Shown in pieces: positions 42,796 to 52,626 of a stretch of 64,000 nt of DNA. Below the pieces are notes generated by a model. That model saw only the letters and a list, made by a program, of their open reading frames with translations. It did no database searches and was not told the origin of the DNA. The translations under genes and the position numbers were made by a program. Within the stretch, counting starts at the first letter, position 1, and every line of letters starts with the position of its first letter. Source of the DNA: Streptomyces antimycoticus (GTDB lineage: Bacteria > Actinomycetota > Actinomycetes > Streptomycetales > Streptomycetaceae); the NCBI RefSeq assembly GCF_005405925.1, contig NZ_BJHV01000001.1:6014001-6078000 (forward strand), in the 5' to 3' direction.

Positions 42796-44000
42796 CGACG
42801 AGGAACCTCACCTGCGCCACGACGGCCGGGCTCAGCCGGGCCGTTCGGGCGCTGGCCCGGGAGCACGCCCTGGACCCGGAGGTCCGGGGGCGCCTTGTGC
42901 TGTCCGCCGCCGAGGCCGCCGGGGCGGCGCTGCGCGCCGGGCGACAGGCGGGCCTTGAGTGGGCGTACGACCTGGACGCCGGGCTGCTCACGGTGGTGCT
43001 GCGGACGCCGGGCGATACGGACCCGTCGGTGGCGGATCTGCCGATGGCCCCCGACGCGGTGACCGAGGACGAGGTGGTCTGGCGCCTCCCGGCGGGCCCG
43101 CCGGTGGACGCCGCCGAGGAGGCGCCCGGCGACGAGGCCCTGGCCGCAGAGGAGTTGCGCGCCGTGCTGGCCGCCGCCGACGCGCTCACCGCCGAGCACC
43201 GCCGCCTCAAGGACGAACTCGAGGAGACCAACAGCGGGGTGCTCGCGCTCTACGTCCAGCTCGACGAGCGGGACAAGCAGTTGCGCACCGCGCACGGCCA
43301 GACCCTGCGGGAGCTGGAGGACGCGCTGCGCCCGCCGCTCATCAAGGCCGACGGTCTCGAACTCGCCGTGCACTACGAGCCGGCCGGCACCGACGCGCCG
43401 ACCGGTGGGGATCTGTACGACTGGTTCGTGCTGCCCGACGGCACCGTCCACATCACCATCGTGGACGCGCTGGGCCATGGGGTGACCAGTACGCGCAGCG
43501 CGCTCAACGTCACCCACGCGGTGCGCACCCTGGCCCTGGAGGGCCACCGCCTCCAGTCGATCGTGGCCCGCACCGACGAGATCCTGCACCCCTTCGACCG
43601 GGCCGTGATGGCCACCGTGCTGCTCGCCCGGATCGATCCGGTCACCGGTGAGCTGTGGCTGGCCAACGGGAGCCATCCGCCCGCGCTGCTGCTGCGCCGC
43701 GACGGAACGGCCCGCTATCTGGAGGCCCGGGGGCGTGGGATCGGCTTTCCGCTGCCCGGGAGCGAGACACCGCTGACCGAGCGGCTGGCCCCCGGGGACC
43801 TCCTCCTGCTCTACACCGACGGGCTCACCGAGAGCCGCCGGGACCCGATCGAGGGCGAGAGGCGCCTGATCGAGGCCGCGCACAAGCATCTGCAGAGCCC
43901 GATCGAGGAGGTGCCCGGCGCCATCGCGGAGGATATGCACACGGTGATCCTGCATCCGGATGACACCCTCGCGCTGGCGGTGCGGCTCACCGGTCAGTGA
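42792..44000 (+). CDS. RsbU-like SpoIIE-family PP2C phosphatase
   Basis: 402 residues from ATG 42792, overlapping the previous stop (ATGA). The N-terminal ~100 residues resemble a degenerate GHKL domain. A coiled coil follows (ELRAVLAAADALTAEHRRLK), then the PP2C domain with TGGDLYDWF, IVDALGHGVTSTR and LLLYTDGLTESR. Probably the output phosphatase that RsbT activates; its target anti-sigma antagonist is not encoded in the window. Confidence 0.9.
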   Translation: MTTRNLTCATTAGLSRAVRALAREHALDPEVRGRLVLSAAEAAGAALRAGRQAGLEWAYDLDAGLLTVVLRTPGDTDPSVADLPMAPDAVTEDEVVWRLPAGPPVDAAEEAPGDEALAAEELRAVLAAADALTAEHRRLKDELEETNSGVLALYVQLDERDKQLRTAHGQTLRELEDALRPPLIKADGLELAVHYEPAGTDAPTGGDLYDWFVLPDGTVHITIVDALGHGVTSTRSALNVTHAVRTLALEGHRLQSIVARTDEILHPFDRAVMATVLLARIDPVTGELWLANGSHPPALLLRRDGTARYLEARGRGIGFPLPGSETPLTERLAPGDLLLLYTDGLTESRRDPIEGERRLIEAAHKHLQSPIEEVPGAIAEDMHTVILHPDDTLALAVRLTGQ

Positions 44001-44539
44001 TCGGCGGCCGGGCCGAGGCGCTGCCGCGGGATACGGCCCTGCTGAAGATCCCGCTGACGGGGGACCGGGGGCGGGAGCGGGCGCTCGTCGTGCGGCTGTG
44101 CGCGCACGAGTTGCTCGAACAGGGGCCGCGCCGCGACCAGTGCCTCCCGCATCCGCTCGGTGGTGGCGTCGGCGGCCTGGGCGGCCTCGCTTTCGGGTAC
44201 CTGCGCCGCCATGGCGTGCAGTCGGCGGTAGCCGTCGATCTCCCCGGGGTGACGGATGGACAGCGCGTCCATCCGCTTGTCGTCGGACTCGGCCGGATAG
44301 CCGCGGTCGACGGCCAAGGCGCCCAGCAGCCGGTCGGCTTCGCGCAGCGCCCACCCGGGAGAGTCCACGAATCGCTCCTGCAGGCCCGCCCACCGCGCCG
44401 CGTACTGCTCCCTGGCTTCCGAGGGCAGGCTTCGGACCGGCAGTTCGCCCTTGCGGCCCTGCCGGACCGAGGGGGCGATCACAAGGCCGGCCATGGCGGC
44501 CAGGGCCGCCACCAGGATGATGAGCGTGACTGTTGACAT
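43994..44539 (-). CDS. Small membrane-anchored protein of unknown function
   Basis: 181 residues from ATG 44539. One N-terminal helix (STVTLIILVAALAAMAGLVI) followed by an Arg/Glu-rich soluble region. The C-terminus overlaps the PP2C gene end by 7 bases on the opposite strand. No family recognised. Confidence 0.7.
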   Translation of the reverse strand: MSTVTLIILVAALAAMAGLVIAPSVRQGRKGELPVRSLPSEAREQYAARWAGLQERFVDSPGWALREADRLLGALAVDRGYPAESDDKRMDALSIRHPGEIDGYRRLHAMAAQVPESEAAQAADATTERMREALVAARPLFEQLVRAQPHDERPLPPPVPRQRDLQQGRIPRQRLGPAADH

Positions 44540-44637
44540 CGCTGTGCCTTCCGCAGAGTTTTCCTCGCTCGAGGCTGGTATCACCGAGTGTTACCGGTGA
44601 TCTCCGCGGCAAACACCGCACCGATGGCTCATGTCTC

Positions 44638-46725
44638 TCAATTGTCCGTGATGGGGCAGATGATGGTGAGGTCGCCGGTGCGGGTGAGGTGGGGTCGGAC
44701 ACCGTGGGTGACCGGGAAGAGGTCCGTTTTGTCGCGGTCCACAATGTCGCCCACGATGCGGCCGATCGGGATCGCGGTCTCGGATCCGGCGGACTTATGG
44801 AGCGTCAGGGTCCAGGCCGCGACGCCCTCGTCGTCCGTACGGGCCCGCTGGATCCGCTCGTACGGGACGGTGAAGCGGAACCGGCCGCCGTCCAGCGCCG
44901 TGACGCCGGTGAGGAACGGGCGGGCCGGGCCGCGGGACGGGGTGGCCACCGCTGTCGGCGCGGCGTCGGGCCCGAAGCGCGCCCCGTACAGGGCGCCTTC
45001 GACGGCGAGTCCCTCGGCGTCCATGCGGATCACCCGGGCCTCGGCATGGACCGGGCGCCGCCAGGCGCGCAGCGCGAGATAGCCGTCGACCGTGGAGTAG
45101 GGGATCCACCAGGCGACGGGCGAGCCGGGCAGCGGCTCCAGATCCAACAGCCCGCGCCCCTCGGCGAAGCGGCAGCCGACCCGGCGGCGGACGCCGTCGG
45201 AGCGGCGGACCACATGCAGATCCCAGCGGCCCTCGGCGAGATCGAGCGTCGCGCGGTCGAGCGTGGCCGTCCAGGGCGCGGACGGCGCGATGCTCGCCGG
45301 GGGCAGCAGCGGAACGCGGAGCGGAGGCTCGTCGCTCTTCCGGCGGGTGACGGTCAGTTCGAGTTCGCCGCCGCGCACCTCGGCGGGCTCCACCAGCACC
45401 GACAGATTTCCCTCGGCGGTGACCCGGCAGGACGCGACGGGCCGCAGCGGCCTGCGGACGAGCTGCTTGACCGCGCCCTTGAGGGTGACGGTCAGCGGCG
45501 TCCCGGCCGCCCGGGCCCGCAGGGGCGCGATCGTACGGCGCCGGTGGGCCGGGGCCTCGGTGCCGCGGGCGGTGTGGAGTTCCTCGATGAGCCGCTCGTA
45601 GGCGGCCGCCACGCGCTCGGGGGCGTACCGCCGGGCCGAGATACGGGCCGCCTCGCCCATCGAGCGGCGCAGTTCGCCGTCCTCGATCAGGGTCAGCAGC
45701 CCCTTGGCGATCCCGTCGGCGTCACCGGGCGGCACCAGCAGCCCGTCCCGGCCGTCGGTGATGATCTCGCCCGGCCCGTGCGGGCAGTCGGTGGCGACCA
45801 CGGGCACCCCGCAGTGCATCGCCTCGACGATCGTCATGCCGAAGGACTCCTCGCGGGAGGTGACGGCGGCGATCGCGCCCTTGGCCCATTCGGTCTCGAT
45901 GGGGGAGTGGGCGCCCATCAGGGTGATCTGGCCGGCCAGCCCGAGCCCGTCGATCTGGCGGCGCAGCGCGGGGAGTTGGGGGCCGCGGCCGTAGATGCGC
46001 AACCGCCAGTCGGGGTGTTTGGCGGCGACCGTCTCCCAGGCGGCCACCAGCAGGTCGTAGCGCTTGACCGGGATCAGCCGGCCCGCGGCCACGACCAGTT
46101 TGGCGCGGCCGTCGGAGGGCTCGATCCCGGTGGCGGGCACCCCGTTGGGCAGGGCGGTCAGCCGGGTGGTGATACCGGGCAGATGGGCCCGGTGGGTGGC
46201 CGCGTCGGCCTCGGAGACCGAGGTGTACGCGTCGAGATGGGGTATGGCGGCGTCGCAGGCGGCGCGGATCTCGGCGCGATGGGTGCCGTAGAGGCGGTGC
46301 TCCTGGCCGATCCGCAGAAAGCGGCCGGTGCGGCCGAGCGCGGCGAGGTAGATCACCAGACCGGGGCGGGTGGCGATGACGACATCGGCGTCGGTGCGGT
46401 CGAGGTAGCCGGCGACGCGTTCATCGGTGAGGGCGTTGAAGTTGGTGGTGCCCCTGGCCTCGGCGTCCGGGATATGGGCGCTGGGCCGCGACAGCAGCGG
46501 ATGGCCGAGGTCGTTGGCCCGGGCTCCGTCCTCGTGGGGTCGCTGGTCGATCAGGGGTCTGAGCCGTACGGCGGGGTGGAGGGGGAGGTTCGGGGCGTCG
46601 ATGGTGCGGATCAGAGAGACGATCTCCACGGTGTGGTGAGCGGCGAGCGCCCCGGCCACATTGAAGGTCGACCGGATGGTGCCACCGATGCCATAGGCGT
46701 TGTGGAGCAGGAAAGAAATCTTCAC
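44638..46725 (-). CDS. GT4-family glycosyltransferase with C-terminal beta domain
   Basis: 695 residues from a GTG at 46725 (VKISFLLHNAYGIGGTIRST). The first ~390 residues are a GT-B fold of the GT4 family with the acid pair in EESFGMTIVEAM (292-303; E293 and E301) and CPHGPGEIITDGRDGLLVPP. The remaining ~300 residues are beta-rich, not recognised, and probably bind polymer. No membrane helix. Likely makes a cell-surface polysaccharide or teichoic-type polymer; acceptor unknown. The open frame continues upstream but without family similarity. Confidence 0.85.
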   Translation of the reverse strand: MKISFLLHNAYGIGGTIRSTFNVAGALAAHHTVEIVSLIRTIDAPNLPLHPAVRLRPLIDQRPHEDGARANDLGHPLLSRPSAHIPDAEARGTTNFNALTDERVAGYLDRTDADVVIATRPGLVIYLAALGRTGRFLRIGQEHRLYGTHRAEIRAACDAAIPHLDAYTSVSEADAATHRAHLPGITTRLTALPNGVPATGIEPSDGRAKLVVAAGRLIPVKRYDLLVAAWETVAAKHPDWRLRIYGRGPQLPALRRQIDGLGLAGQITLMGAHSPIETEWAKGAIAAVTSREESFGMTIVEAMHCGVPVVATDCPHGPGEIITDGRDGLLVPPGDADGIAKGLLTLIEDGELRRSMGEAARISARRYAPERVAAAYERLIEELHTARGTEAPAHRRRTIAPLRARAAGTPLTVTLKGAVKQLVRRPLRPVASCRVTAEGNLSVLVEPAEVRGGELELTVTRRKSDEPPLRVPLLPPASIAPSAPWTATLDRATLDLAEGRWDLHVVRRSDGVRRRVGCRFAEGRGLLDLEPLPGSPVAWWIPYSTVDGYLALRAWRRPVHAEARVIRMDAEGLAVEGALYGARFGPDAAPTAVATPSRGPARPFLTGVTALDGGRFRFTVPYERIQRARTDDEGVAAWTLTLHKSAGSETAIPIGRIVGDIVDRDKTDLFPVTHGVRPHLTRTGDLTIICPITDN

Positions 46726-47031
46726 GGTGATGTACGCCCGGCGCAGCCGATCCGCCGCGGCGTGCCCTCCCCTCCGAGGCCGTGCTGGGTGCTGGTTCCG
46801 AACCGGGCCGCATTGGGCCGATTTGAGGTCGGTGTGATGCCGGTATGGAGCCAGAAAGGACCGATCGGTCCGTAAGACTGGTCTGGGCCCCGAAGGTTGC
46901 TTATGCGCATGGTGATATGGGATCCACCACATTCGGGAAAGGGAGTACAACCCTCCTGGTGTTCTGGGAGTCTGCGGGGTGTCCGTGCGGTGGCCGTACG
47001 GGCCCGATATCGACCAGGGGTGGACAGAGAA
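46726..47031. promoter_or_regulatory. Divergent region between glycosyltransferase and lipoprotein genes
   Basis: 306 bases, no gene seen. It contains a 14-bp perfect palindrome GGACCGATCGGTCC at 46858-46871, in the middle of the divergent spacer and a candidate operator for both genes. A weak TTGAGG/TATGGA pair (46823-46849) points towards the lipoprotein. Confidence 0.45.
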
Positions 47032-47787
47032 ATGAACGAGTCCGGTGCGAAGCGGACCATGGGCGCGGCCATCGTGGCGGTGGCGGCGCTGGGGCTGATG
47101 ACCGGATGCGGCAGCGACTCCGGCGACGGCAAGTCCGACGGCGCCAAGCAGGACGACAAGCCCGCGAGCACCGCCCCGGCCGCGAAGGCGCTGTCCGCGT
47201 CCGCCCTGGAGCGGGCCACCCTGGCGAGCGGTGAGCTCAAGGGTTTCGAAATCCAGAAGATGACCGACAAGGAGATCAGCGAGGGCGGGTCGGCCAAGTC
47301 GGGGAAGGCCGAATGCCAGCCGCTGGCCGCGCTGATGGGGTCCCAGTACGACCCGGCGCCCAAGGCCAGCGTCCACCGCTCCTACGCCACCGACCTCTCC
47401 AAGGCGAAGATCGGCGGCATCGGCCTGATCCGGGTCTCCTCCTACGGGCCGGGCGACGCCGAGCAGACGATCAAGGACCTGCGCGGGGCGGCGACCGCCT
47501 GCCAGGGCGGGTTCGCGGCGAAGGACGGCTCCGGGGAGAAGTCGGACGTCAAGAAGGTGGAGCAGCTCGAGGCGCCGAAGGCGGGGGACGAGGCGCTGGC
47601 CTTCAGCCTGCATGACGCGAGCGAGAACAAGGCCGTCATCAAGTTCACGGTGGTGCGGTCCGGGCCGCAGCTGATGGTGTTCTTCGGGACGAACATCTCG
47701 GACCCCACGAAGTCCGAGGTCCCGGCCGCGCTGGTGGACGCCCAGGTGGCGAAGGTGGAGAAGGCCGCGCGGGGCGCCGCGTCGTAG
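47032..47787 (+). CDS. Lipoprotein of unknown function
   Basis: 251 residues from ATG 47032. Signal peptide with lipobox ending LMTGC (Cys26), a Ser/Asp/Lys-rich linker, then a compact domain with conserved-looking SYGPGDAEQTIKDLR and VVRSGPQLMVFFGTN. Resembles actinobacterial sortase- or PknH-sensor-like lipoproteins only loosely; function unknown. Confidence 0.85.
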   Translation: MNESGAKRTMGAAIVAVAALGLMTGCGSDSGDGKSDGAKQDDKPASTAPAAKALSASALERATLASGELKGFEIQKMTDKEISEGGSAKSGKAECQPLAALMGSQYDPAPKASVHRSYATDLSKAKIGGIGLIRVSSYGPGDAEQTIKDLRGAATACQGGFAAKDGSGEKSDVKKVEQLEAPKAGDEALAFSLHDASENKAVIKFTVVRSGPQLMVFFGTNISDPTKSEVPAALVDAQVAKVEKAARGAAS

Positions 47788-47882
47788 CGGATCCCCGATC
47801 TCCCCGGCGGGCGCCGCCCGGCGGGACCGGCGTCTCAGTCGGCGGTGACGTCTCAGCCGGCGGTTCGGTTGGCGCCGGCGGC

Positions 47883-48743
47883 TCAGTTGGCGGACGTCGC
47901 GGCCGCCTCCGCCGATGCCTGGGCGCTGCCGCGGGCCAGGATGCGGCGGAAGGTGTAGTCGGCCACATCGCGCCCGGCCTGGAGGGCCGCGGTGTCCGAC
48001 GCCGTGACCGCCTTGCCCGACGTATAGCCGGAGATCGTGAAGTAGGCGTACCGCCCGATCGCGTTCGCCGAGCTCTGGCAGGCGGTCCGGCGGCAGAAGG
48101 CCGGCACGCCCCCGCCCGTCAGCGAGGCGATATTGGGCTTGTACTGGTCCTTGGCCTTCTCGGCCGCCGCCTTGCCGTCGAAGACGGCGACGCCGACCGT
48201 CACCGCGACGCCGTCCCGGGAGAAGGTGGCCCGCAGCAGCTTGCGGCAGCCGTTGTTCGTCAGGACCGAGCCGAGCGCCCCCTGGGTGGCGGCGGCGCAG
48301 CTCGTCGTGGAGGCGGACGCCGCCTTGGTGTACGAGCGGTCGTCCTTCGCGGCGCGCTTCTCCGGGAAGAGGGTGGCCGCGGACAGCGGCGCCTTGTCCC
48401 GCCGCGCGCTGGAGATGATGTCCAGCGGCTTCGGCGGCGCGGGCGGGGCGACATCGGAGAAGGTGGGCTCGGGCGTCGCCGACTCGCTGGGGAGGTCCTG
48501 GGGGGTGGGCAGCCCGCCGGCCGCGTCACCGCCGCTCTTGTCCTTGTGGCCGCTGCTGACCACGGCGGTGGCGACGATCGCGGCGACGGCGGCGGTGGCC
48601 AGCACCCCGCCGCCGATGAAGAGCAGCCTGCGCCGCCGGTTGCGCGCTGCGGACTGGTCGGCGAGCGCCGCCCAGTCCGGTGTCGACGGCTGAGGCGGCT
48701 GAGATCCCCCGGGCCCGTAAGGCCCCCCTTGCCCAAAGCTCAT
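47883..48743 (-). CDS. Membrane-anchored extracellular Cys-containing protein
   Basis: 286 residues from ATG 48743; ATG 48752 would add three residues. A Gly/Pro-rich cytoplasmic tail (SFGQGGPYGPGGSQPPQ), an Arg-rich stop and one helix (about 40-62), then an external domain with four Cys (SC, GC, FCRRTAC) likely forming two disulfides. Convergent with the lipoprotein gene. Function unknown. Confidence 0.8.
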   Translation of the reverse strand: MSFGQGGPYGPGGSQPPQPSTPDWAALADQSAARNRRRRLLFIGGGVLATAAVAAIVATAVVSSGHKDKSGGDAAGGLPTPQDLPSESATPEPTFSDVAPPAPPKPLDIISSARRDKAPLSAATLFPEKRAAKDDRSYTKAASASTTSCAAATQGALGSVLTNNGCRKLLRATFSRDGVAVTVGVAVFDGKAAAEKAKDQYKPNIASLTGGGVPAFCRRTACQSSANAIGRYAYFTISGYTSGKAVTASDTAALQAGRDVADYTFRRILARGSAQASAEAAATSAN

Positions 48744-49102
48744 GGCGCGCATCTTAGACCGGCCGGGTGACGCCGGGGAGCCGTCGGCGGGGCGCGGGCC
48801 CGGCCGGTGGTCCGGCCCGGTGCGGGCCGCGGGCGGGTGCGCGGTGAGGTGGGGGCGTTTTGACCCGCGGTGGGGCGGGCCGGTATTCTGCCAGTTCGTT
48901 ATGCGTATTGGCTTGCTCGTTCTCACGTGAGAGGCCGTTACGCCGGTCCACCGGGCCGATGACCAGCGGCAGGCACTCGGATGCGTCACCGAGGTGCGGC
49001 CAAGGCTGTCGTGATCGTCCGGGTGGCCTTGTCCGGACCCGTCCCCTCGGTCCTAGCGGATCCGGGGAGACCCCACTCACTGAAGAAGCGAAGGCTACGA
49101 CC
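48744..49102 (+). promoter_or_regulatory. rplM-rpsI promoter region and leader
   Basis: 359 bases without a gene. TTGACC at 48860-48865 and TATTCT at 48884-48889 are 18 bases apart, a good promoter for rplM. The leader of about 210 nt is GC-rich; I saw no copy of the rpsL/rpsJ element. Confidence 0.55.
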
Positions 49103-49546
49103 GTGCGTACGTTCAGCCCCAAGCCCGGCGACGTCCAGCGTCAGTGGCACGTCATCGACGCCACCGACGTTGTTCTCGGCCGTCTGGCCACTCAGGCCGC
49201 CACCCTCTTGCGGGGCAAGCACAAGCCGGTGTACGCGCCGCATGTCGACACTGGTGACTTCGTCATCATCATCAACGCCGACAAGGTGCACCTCTCCGGT
49301 AACAAGCGGACCCAGAAGATGGCGTACCGCCACTCCGGCTACCCGGGTGGTCTGCGCTCCATCCGCTACGACGAGCTGCTGGAGAAGAACCCGGAGAAGG
49401 CCGTCGAGAAGGCCATCAAGGGCATGCTCCCCAAGAACACCCTGGGCCGTCAGATGCTCTCGAAGCTGAAGGTGTACTCGGGTGACCAGCACCCGCACAC
49501 CGCTCAGCAGCCGGTCCCGTTCGAGATCACCCAGGTCGCGCAGTAG
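49103..49546 (+). CDS. rplM: 50S ribosomal protein L13
   Basis: 147 residues from GTG 49103 ([20 protein letters not shown]). Early 23S assembly protein. The longer frame upstream is leader. rpsI follows after 41 bases. Confidence 0.98.
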   Translation: MRTFSPKPGDVQRQWHVIDATDVVLGRLATQAATLLRGKHKPVYAPHVDTGDFVIIINADKVHLSGNKRTQKMAYRHSGYPGGLRSIRYDELLEKNPEKAVEKAIKGMLPKNTLGRQMLSKLKVYSGDQHPHTAQQPVPFEITQVAQ

Positions 49547-49587
49547 TCCCGGCCACCCCTTACGACGAAAAGAATCTGAGGAGCATC

Positions 49588-50091
49588 GTGGCCGAGACCA
49601 CCGCCGAGACCCCCCTCGATGTCGAGGAGTACACCACCGAGAGCGTTGAGACGGTCGAGTCGGAGTACACCTCCGAGTCGCTCGCTTCCCGCTTCGGTGA
49701 CCCGCAGCCGGCCGCCGGCACCGGGCGACGCAAGAACGCCGTGGCGCGCGTCCGCATCGTGCCGGGCAGCGGGCAGTGGAAGATCAACGGTCGTACTCTC
49801 GAGGAGTACTTCCCCAACAAGGTTCACCAGCAGGAAGTCAACGAGCCCTTCAAGGTGCTCGAGCTGGACGACCGCTACGACGTGATCGCCCGCATCGCGG
49901 GCGGCGGCGTGTCCGGCCAGGCCGGTGCGCTCCGTCTGGGCATCGCCCGCGCGCTGAACGAGGCGGACGTGGACAACAACCGCGCCCCCCTCAAGAAGGC
50001 CGGCTTCCTGACCCGTGACGACCGCGCCACCGAGCGTAAGAAGGCCGGTCTGAAGAAGGCCCGCAAGGCGCCTCAGTACAGCAAGCGCTGA
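49588..50091 (+). CDS. rpsI: 30S ribosomal protein S9
   Basis: 167 residues, GTG start. An acidic N-terminal extension (about 40 residues, rich in Thr/Glu) is typical of actinobacteria; the core begins [15 protein letters not shown] and ends KAPQYSKR, the tail that touches P-site tRNA. Confidence 0.98.
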   Translation: MAETTAETPLDVEEYTTESVETVESEYTSESLASRFGDPQPAAGTGRRKNAVARVRIVPGSGQWKINGRTLEEYFPNKVHQQEVNEPFKVLELDDRYDVIARIAGGGVSGQAGALRLGIARALNEADVDNNRAPLKKAGFLTRDDRATERKKAGLKKARKAPQYSKR

Positions 50092-50118
50092 CGCCCATCG
50101 CGGCACCGCTGCTTCACC

Positions 50119-50159
50119 CGAACGCCCCGGCGGCACCACCTGTGCCCCCGGGGCGTTCG
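50119..50159 (+). terminator. Terminator after rpsI
   Basis: A 12-bp perfect stem CGAACGCCCCGG/CCGGGGCGTTCG with a 17-nt loop, 27 bases after the rpsI stop. No T-run, common in streptomycetes. Confidence 0.8.
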
Positions 50160-50230
50160 GCTATCGCCACCAGGGGGCGTATACCTACAAGCAAGCTTCT
50201 GCCCCCAGCTCGTAACTTCGGAGGACACCA

Positions 50231-51589
50231 GTGGGACGACTCTTCGGTACGGATGGTGTGCGCGGCGTCGCGAACGCCGATCTGACGGCTGAGATGGCGC
50301 TCGGCCTGTCGGTAGCGGCGGCGCATGTGCTCGCCGAGGCGGGAACCTTCGAGGGTCATCGGCCGGTGGCGGTGGTCGGGCGGGATCCGCGAGCGTCCGG
50401 GGAGTTCCTGGAGGCGGCCGTGGTGGCGGGGCTGGCCAGCGCCGGAGTGGACGTCCTGCGGGTCGGCGTGCTGCCCACGCCGGCCGTCGCGCATCTGACC
50501 GGGGCGCTGGACGCGGACCTCGGGGTGATGCTCTCCGCGAGTCACAACCCGATGCCCGACAACGGGATCAAGTTCTTCGCCCGCGGCGGCCACAAGCTGG
50601 CCGACGAGCTGGAAGACCGTATCGAGACCACCTACCGCTCGCATGCCTCCGGCGAGCCGTGGGACCGGCCGACGGGCGCCGGAGTGGGCCGGGTCCGGCC
50701 CTACGAGGAGGGCTTCGACGCCTACGTGGCCCACCTGGTCGGTGCCCTCCCCAACCGGCTCGACGGCCTCAAGGTCGTCGTCGACGGCGCGCACGGCGCC
50801 GCCGCCCGGGTCTCCCCGGAGGCGTTCGCGCGGGCCGGGGCCGAGGTCGTGACGATCGGCACCGACCCGGACGGCCTCAACATCAACGACGGCTACGGCT
50901 CCACTCACCTCGCCCGGCTCCAGGCCGCCGTCGTGGAGCACCGCGCCGACCTCGGCATCGCCCACGACGGGGACGCCGACCGCTGTCTCGCGGTGGACGC
51001 GACCGGCCGCGAGGTCGACGGCGACCAGATCCTCGCCGTCCTGGCCCTGGCCATGCGCGAGGCGGGCGAGCTGCGGGGGGACGCGGTGGTCGGCACCGTG
51101 ATGTCCAACCTCGGCTTCAAGCTGGCCATGAAGCGCGAGGGCGTCGAGCTGGTCCAGACGGCGGTCGGGGACCGCTATGTGCTGGAGGAGATGAAGACCC
51201 GCGGCTACGCGCTGGGCGGCGAGCAGTCCGGCCATGTGATCGTCCTCGACCACGCCACGACCGGTGACGGCACGCTCACCGGTCTGCTGCTGGCGGCCCG
51301 CGTCGCCGCGACCGGCCGCACCCTGGCCGATCTCGCGGCCGTCATGGAGCGACTGCCCCAGGTCCTGGTCAACGTCCCCGACGTGGACAAGTCCCGCGTC
51401 GCCTCCAGCGCCGACCTGGCCGCGGCCGTCTCCGAGGCGGAGCGCGAGCTGGGCGAGACCGGCCGAGTACTTCTCCGCCCCTCGGGCACGGAGCCGCTGG
51501 TGCGGGTCATGGTCGAGGCGGCCGACATCGAACAGGCCCGCTCGGTCGCCGGGCGCCTGGCGGACGCGGTGAAGTCGGCCCTGGGCTAG
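50231..51589 (+). CDS. glmM: Phosphoglucosamine mutase
   Basis: 452 residues, GTG start after CGGAGGACACC. Converts glucosamine-6-P to glucosamine-1-P for UDP-GlcNAc and peptidoglycan. Phosphoserine Ser104 lies in [11 protein letters not shown]; the metal loop DGDADR and the sugar loop GGEQSGH are present. Works with glmS further on. Confidence 0.98.
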   Translation: MGRLFGTDGVRGVANADLTAEMALGLSVAAAHVLAEAGTFEGHRPVAVVGRDPRASGEFLEAAVVAGLASAGVDVLRVGVLPTPAVAHLTGALDADLGVMLSASHNPMPDNGIKFFARGGHKLADELEDRIETTYRSHASGEPWDRPTGAGVGRVRPYEEGFDAYVAHLVGALPNRLDGLKVVVDGAHGAAARVSPEAFARAGAEVVTIGTDPDGLNINDGYGSTHLARLQAAVVEHRADLGIAHDGDADRCLAVDATGREVDGDQILAVLALAMREAGELRGDAVVGTVMSNLGFKLAMKREGVELVQTAVGDRYVLEEMKTRGYALGGEQSGHVIVLDHATTGDGTLTGLLLAARVAATGRTLADLAAVMERLPQVLVNVPDVDKSRVASSADLAAAVSEAERELGETGRVLLRPSGTEPLVRVMVEAADIEQARSVAGRLADAVKSALG

Positions 51590-51632
51590 CGGCTCCTTCC
51601 CCTCCCCGCCCTTTCCCGCATATCGATGCTGC

Positions 51633-51686
51633 GGGTAGGGGCGGGACGGGTAGGGGCGGGGGACGGGGGACGGGGCGGGGTGGGGG
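51633..51686 (+). other. G-tract cluster, potential quadruplex
   Basis: About ten runs of three or more G within 54 bases in the convergent gap between glmM and the DUF389 gene. It could form a G-quadruplex on the plus strand and act as a transcription end. Confidence 0.5.
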
Positions 51687-51689
51687 AAG

Positions 51690-52610
51690 CTACCCCCGGC
51701 GCCCCCACAAAACCTTCTGCACCCCCAACGTCAGCGTCCCCGCCACCACAATCCCCACCAGATTCAGCAGCAACTGCTCCGTAGAGCCCCACATCTGCTC
51801 GATCTCCCCATACCCCAGCGCCACCGCCGCGTTGGCCGCCGCCGGCACCGTCGTCACCGAGATCGCCACCCCCACCAGCGCACCGGACTTCGCCGACGTC
51901 AGCGAGAGCGTTCCCGCGATCCCCGCGAGCACGGCGACCACGAACGAGAACATGTCCGGCTTCCAGATGAAGTCCGTGTTCGGCCGGGCACGCTCCAGCA
52001 TGTCCCTGCCGAAGAGCCCCACCGCGTCCATCGCGATGCTGAAGCCGGTGGTCAGCGCCATCGCCGCGGCGAACCCGACCAGCAGCGCGATCGCCGAGCG
52101 CGCGGCCAGCCGCGGCGCGCGCCGCACCAGCGCGGTGCACAGCCCCGCCAGCGGCCCGAACTCCGGGCCCACCGCCATCGCGCCGACGATCAGGATCGCG
52201 TTGTCCAGCACCACACCGCATGCCGCGATCATCGTCGCGATGACGAGGAAGGCGAGATAGGTCGCCGAGAGCGTGGACTCCTCATGGGTGGCGTCCGCCA
52301 GCTGCTCCCACAGGACCGCGTCCGCCCCCTCGCCGGGCGCCTCCTCCTCCGCCTTGTCGGCGCGCTTGGACAGCGAGAGGTCGATGTTCTCCACCGCGAT
52401 GGACCCGGCCTCGTCAAGACCCAGCTCGCGCAGCTCTCCGAGCAGGCCGTCCCCGGCCTCGCGCGCCACGTCGCACATGACGACGTCCCCCGCGGGGTCG
52501 CGGGCGGCGCCCGGCAGCACCACCAGATGGGTGGTGCCGACCGTCTTCTCGATGCTGCGCACCACCGCCTCGGTACGGTCAGCGGGGACGATCAACCTCA
52601 AGTGCAGCAT
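51690..52610 (-). CDS. DUF389 membrane protein
   Basis: 306 residues. Residues 1-70 are an ACT-like soluble domain (MLHLRLIVPADRTEAVVRSI). Six hydrophobic helices follow with the DUF389 signature AILIVGAMAVGPEFGPLAG. The molecular function of the family is unknown. Probably co-transcribed with coaA, whose stop lies 16 bases upstream; its ribosome-binding site is GAGGAG. Confidence 0.88.
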   Translation of the reverse strand: MLHLRLIVPADRTEAVVRSIEKTVGTTHLVVLPGAARDPAGDVVMCDVAREAGDGLLGELRELGLDEAGSIAVENIDLSLSKRADKAEEEAPGEGADAVLWEQLADATHEESTLSATYLAFLVIATMIAACGVVLDNAILIVGAMAVGPEFGPLAGLCTALVRRAPRLAARSAIALLVGFAAAMALTTGFSIAMDAVGLFGRDMLERARPNTDFIWKPDMFSFVVAVLAGIAGTLSLTSAKSGALVGVAISVTTVPAAANAAVALGYGEIEQMWGSTEQLLLNLVGIVVAGTLTLGVQKVLWGRRG

Positions 52611-52626
52611 GGCGTGCGTACGCTCC

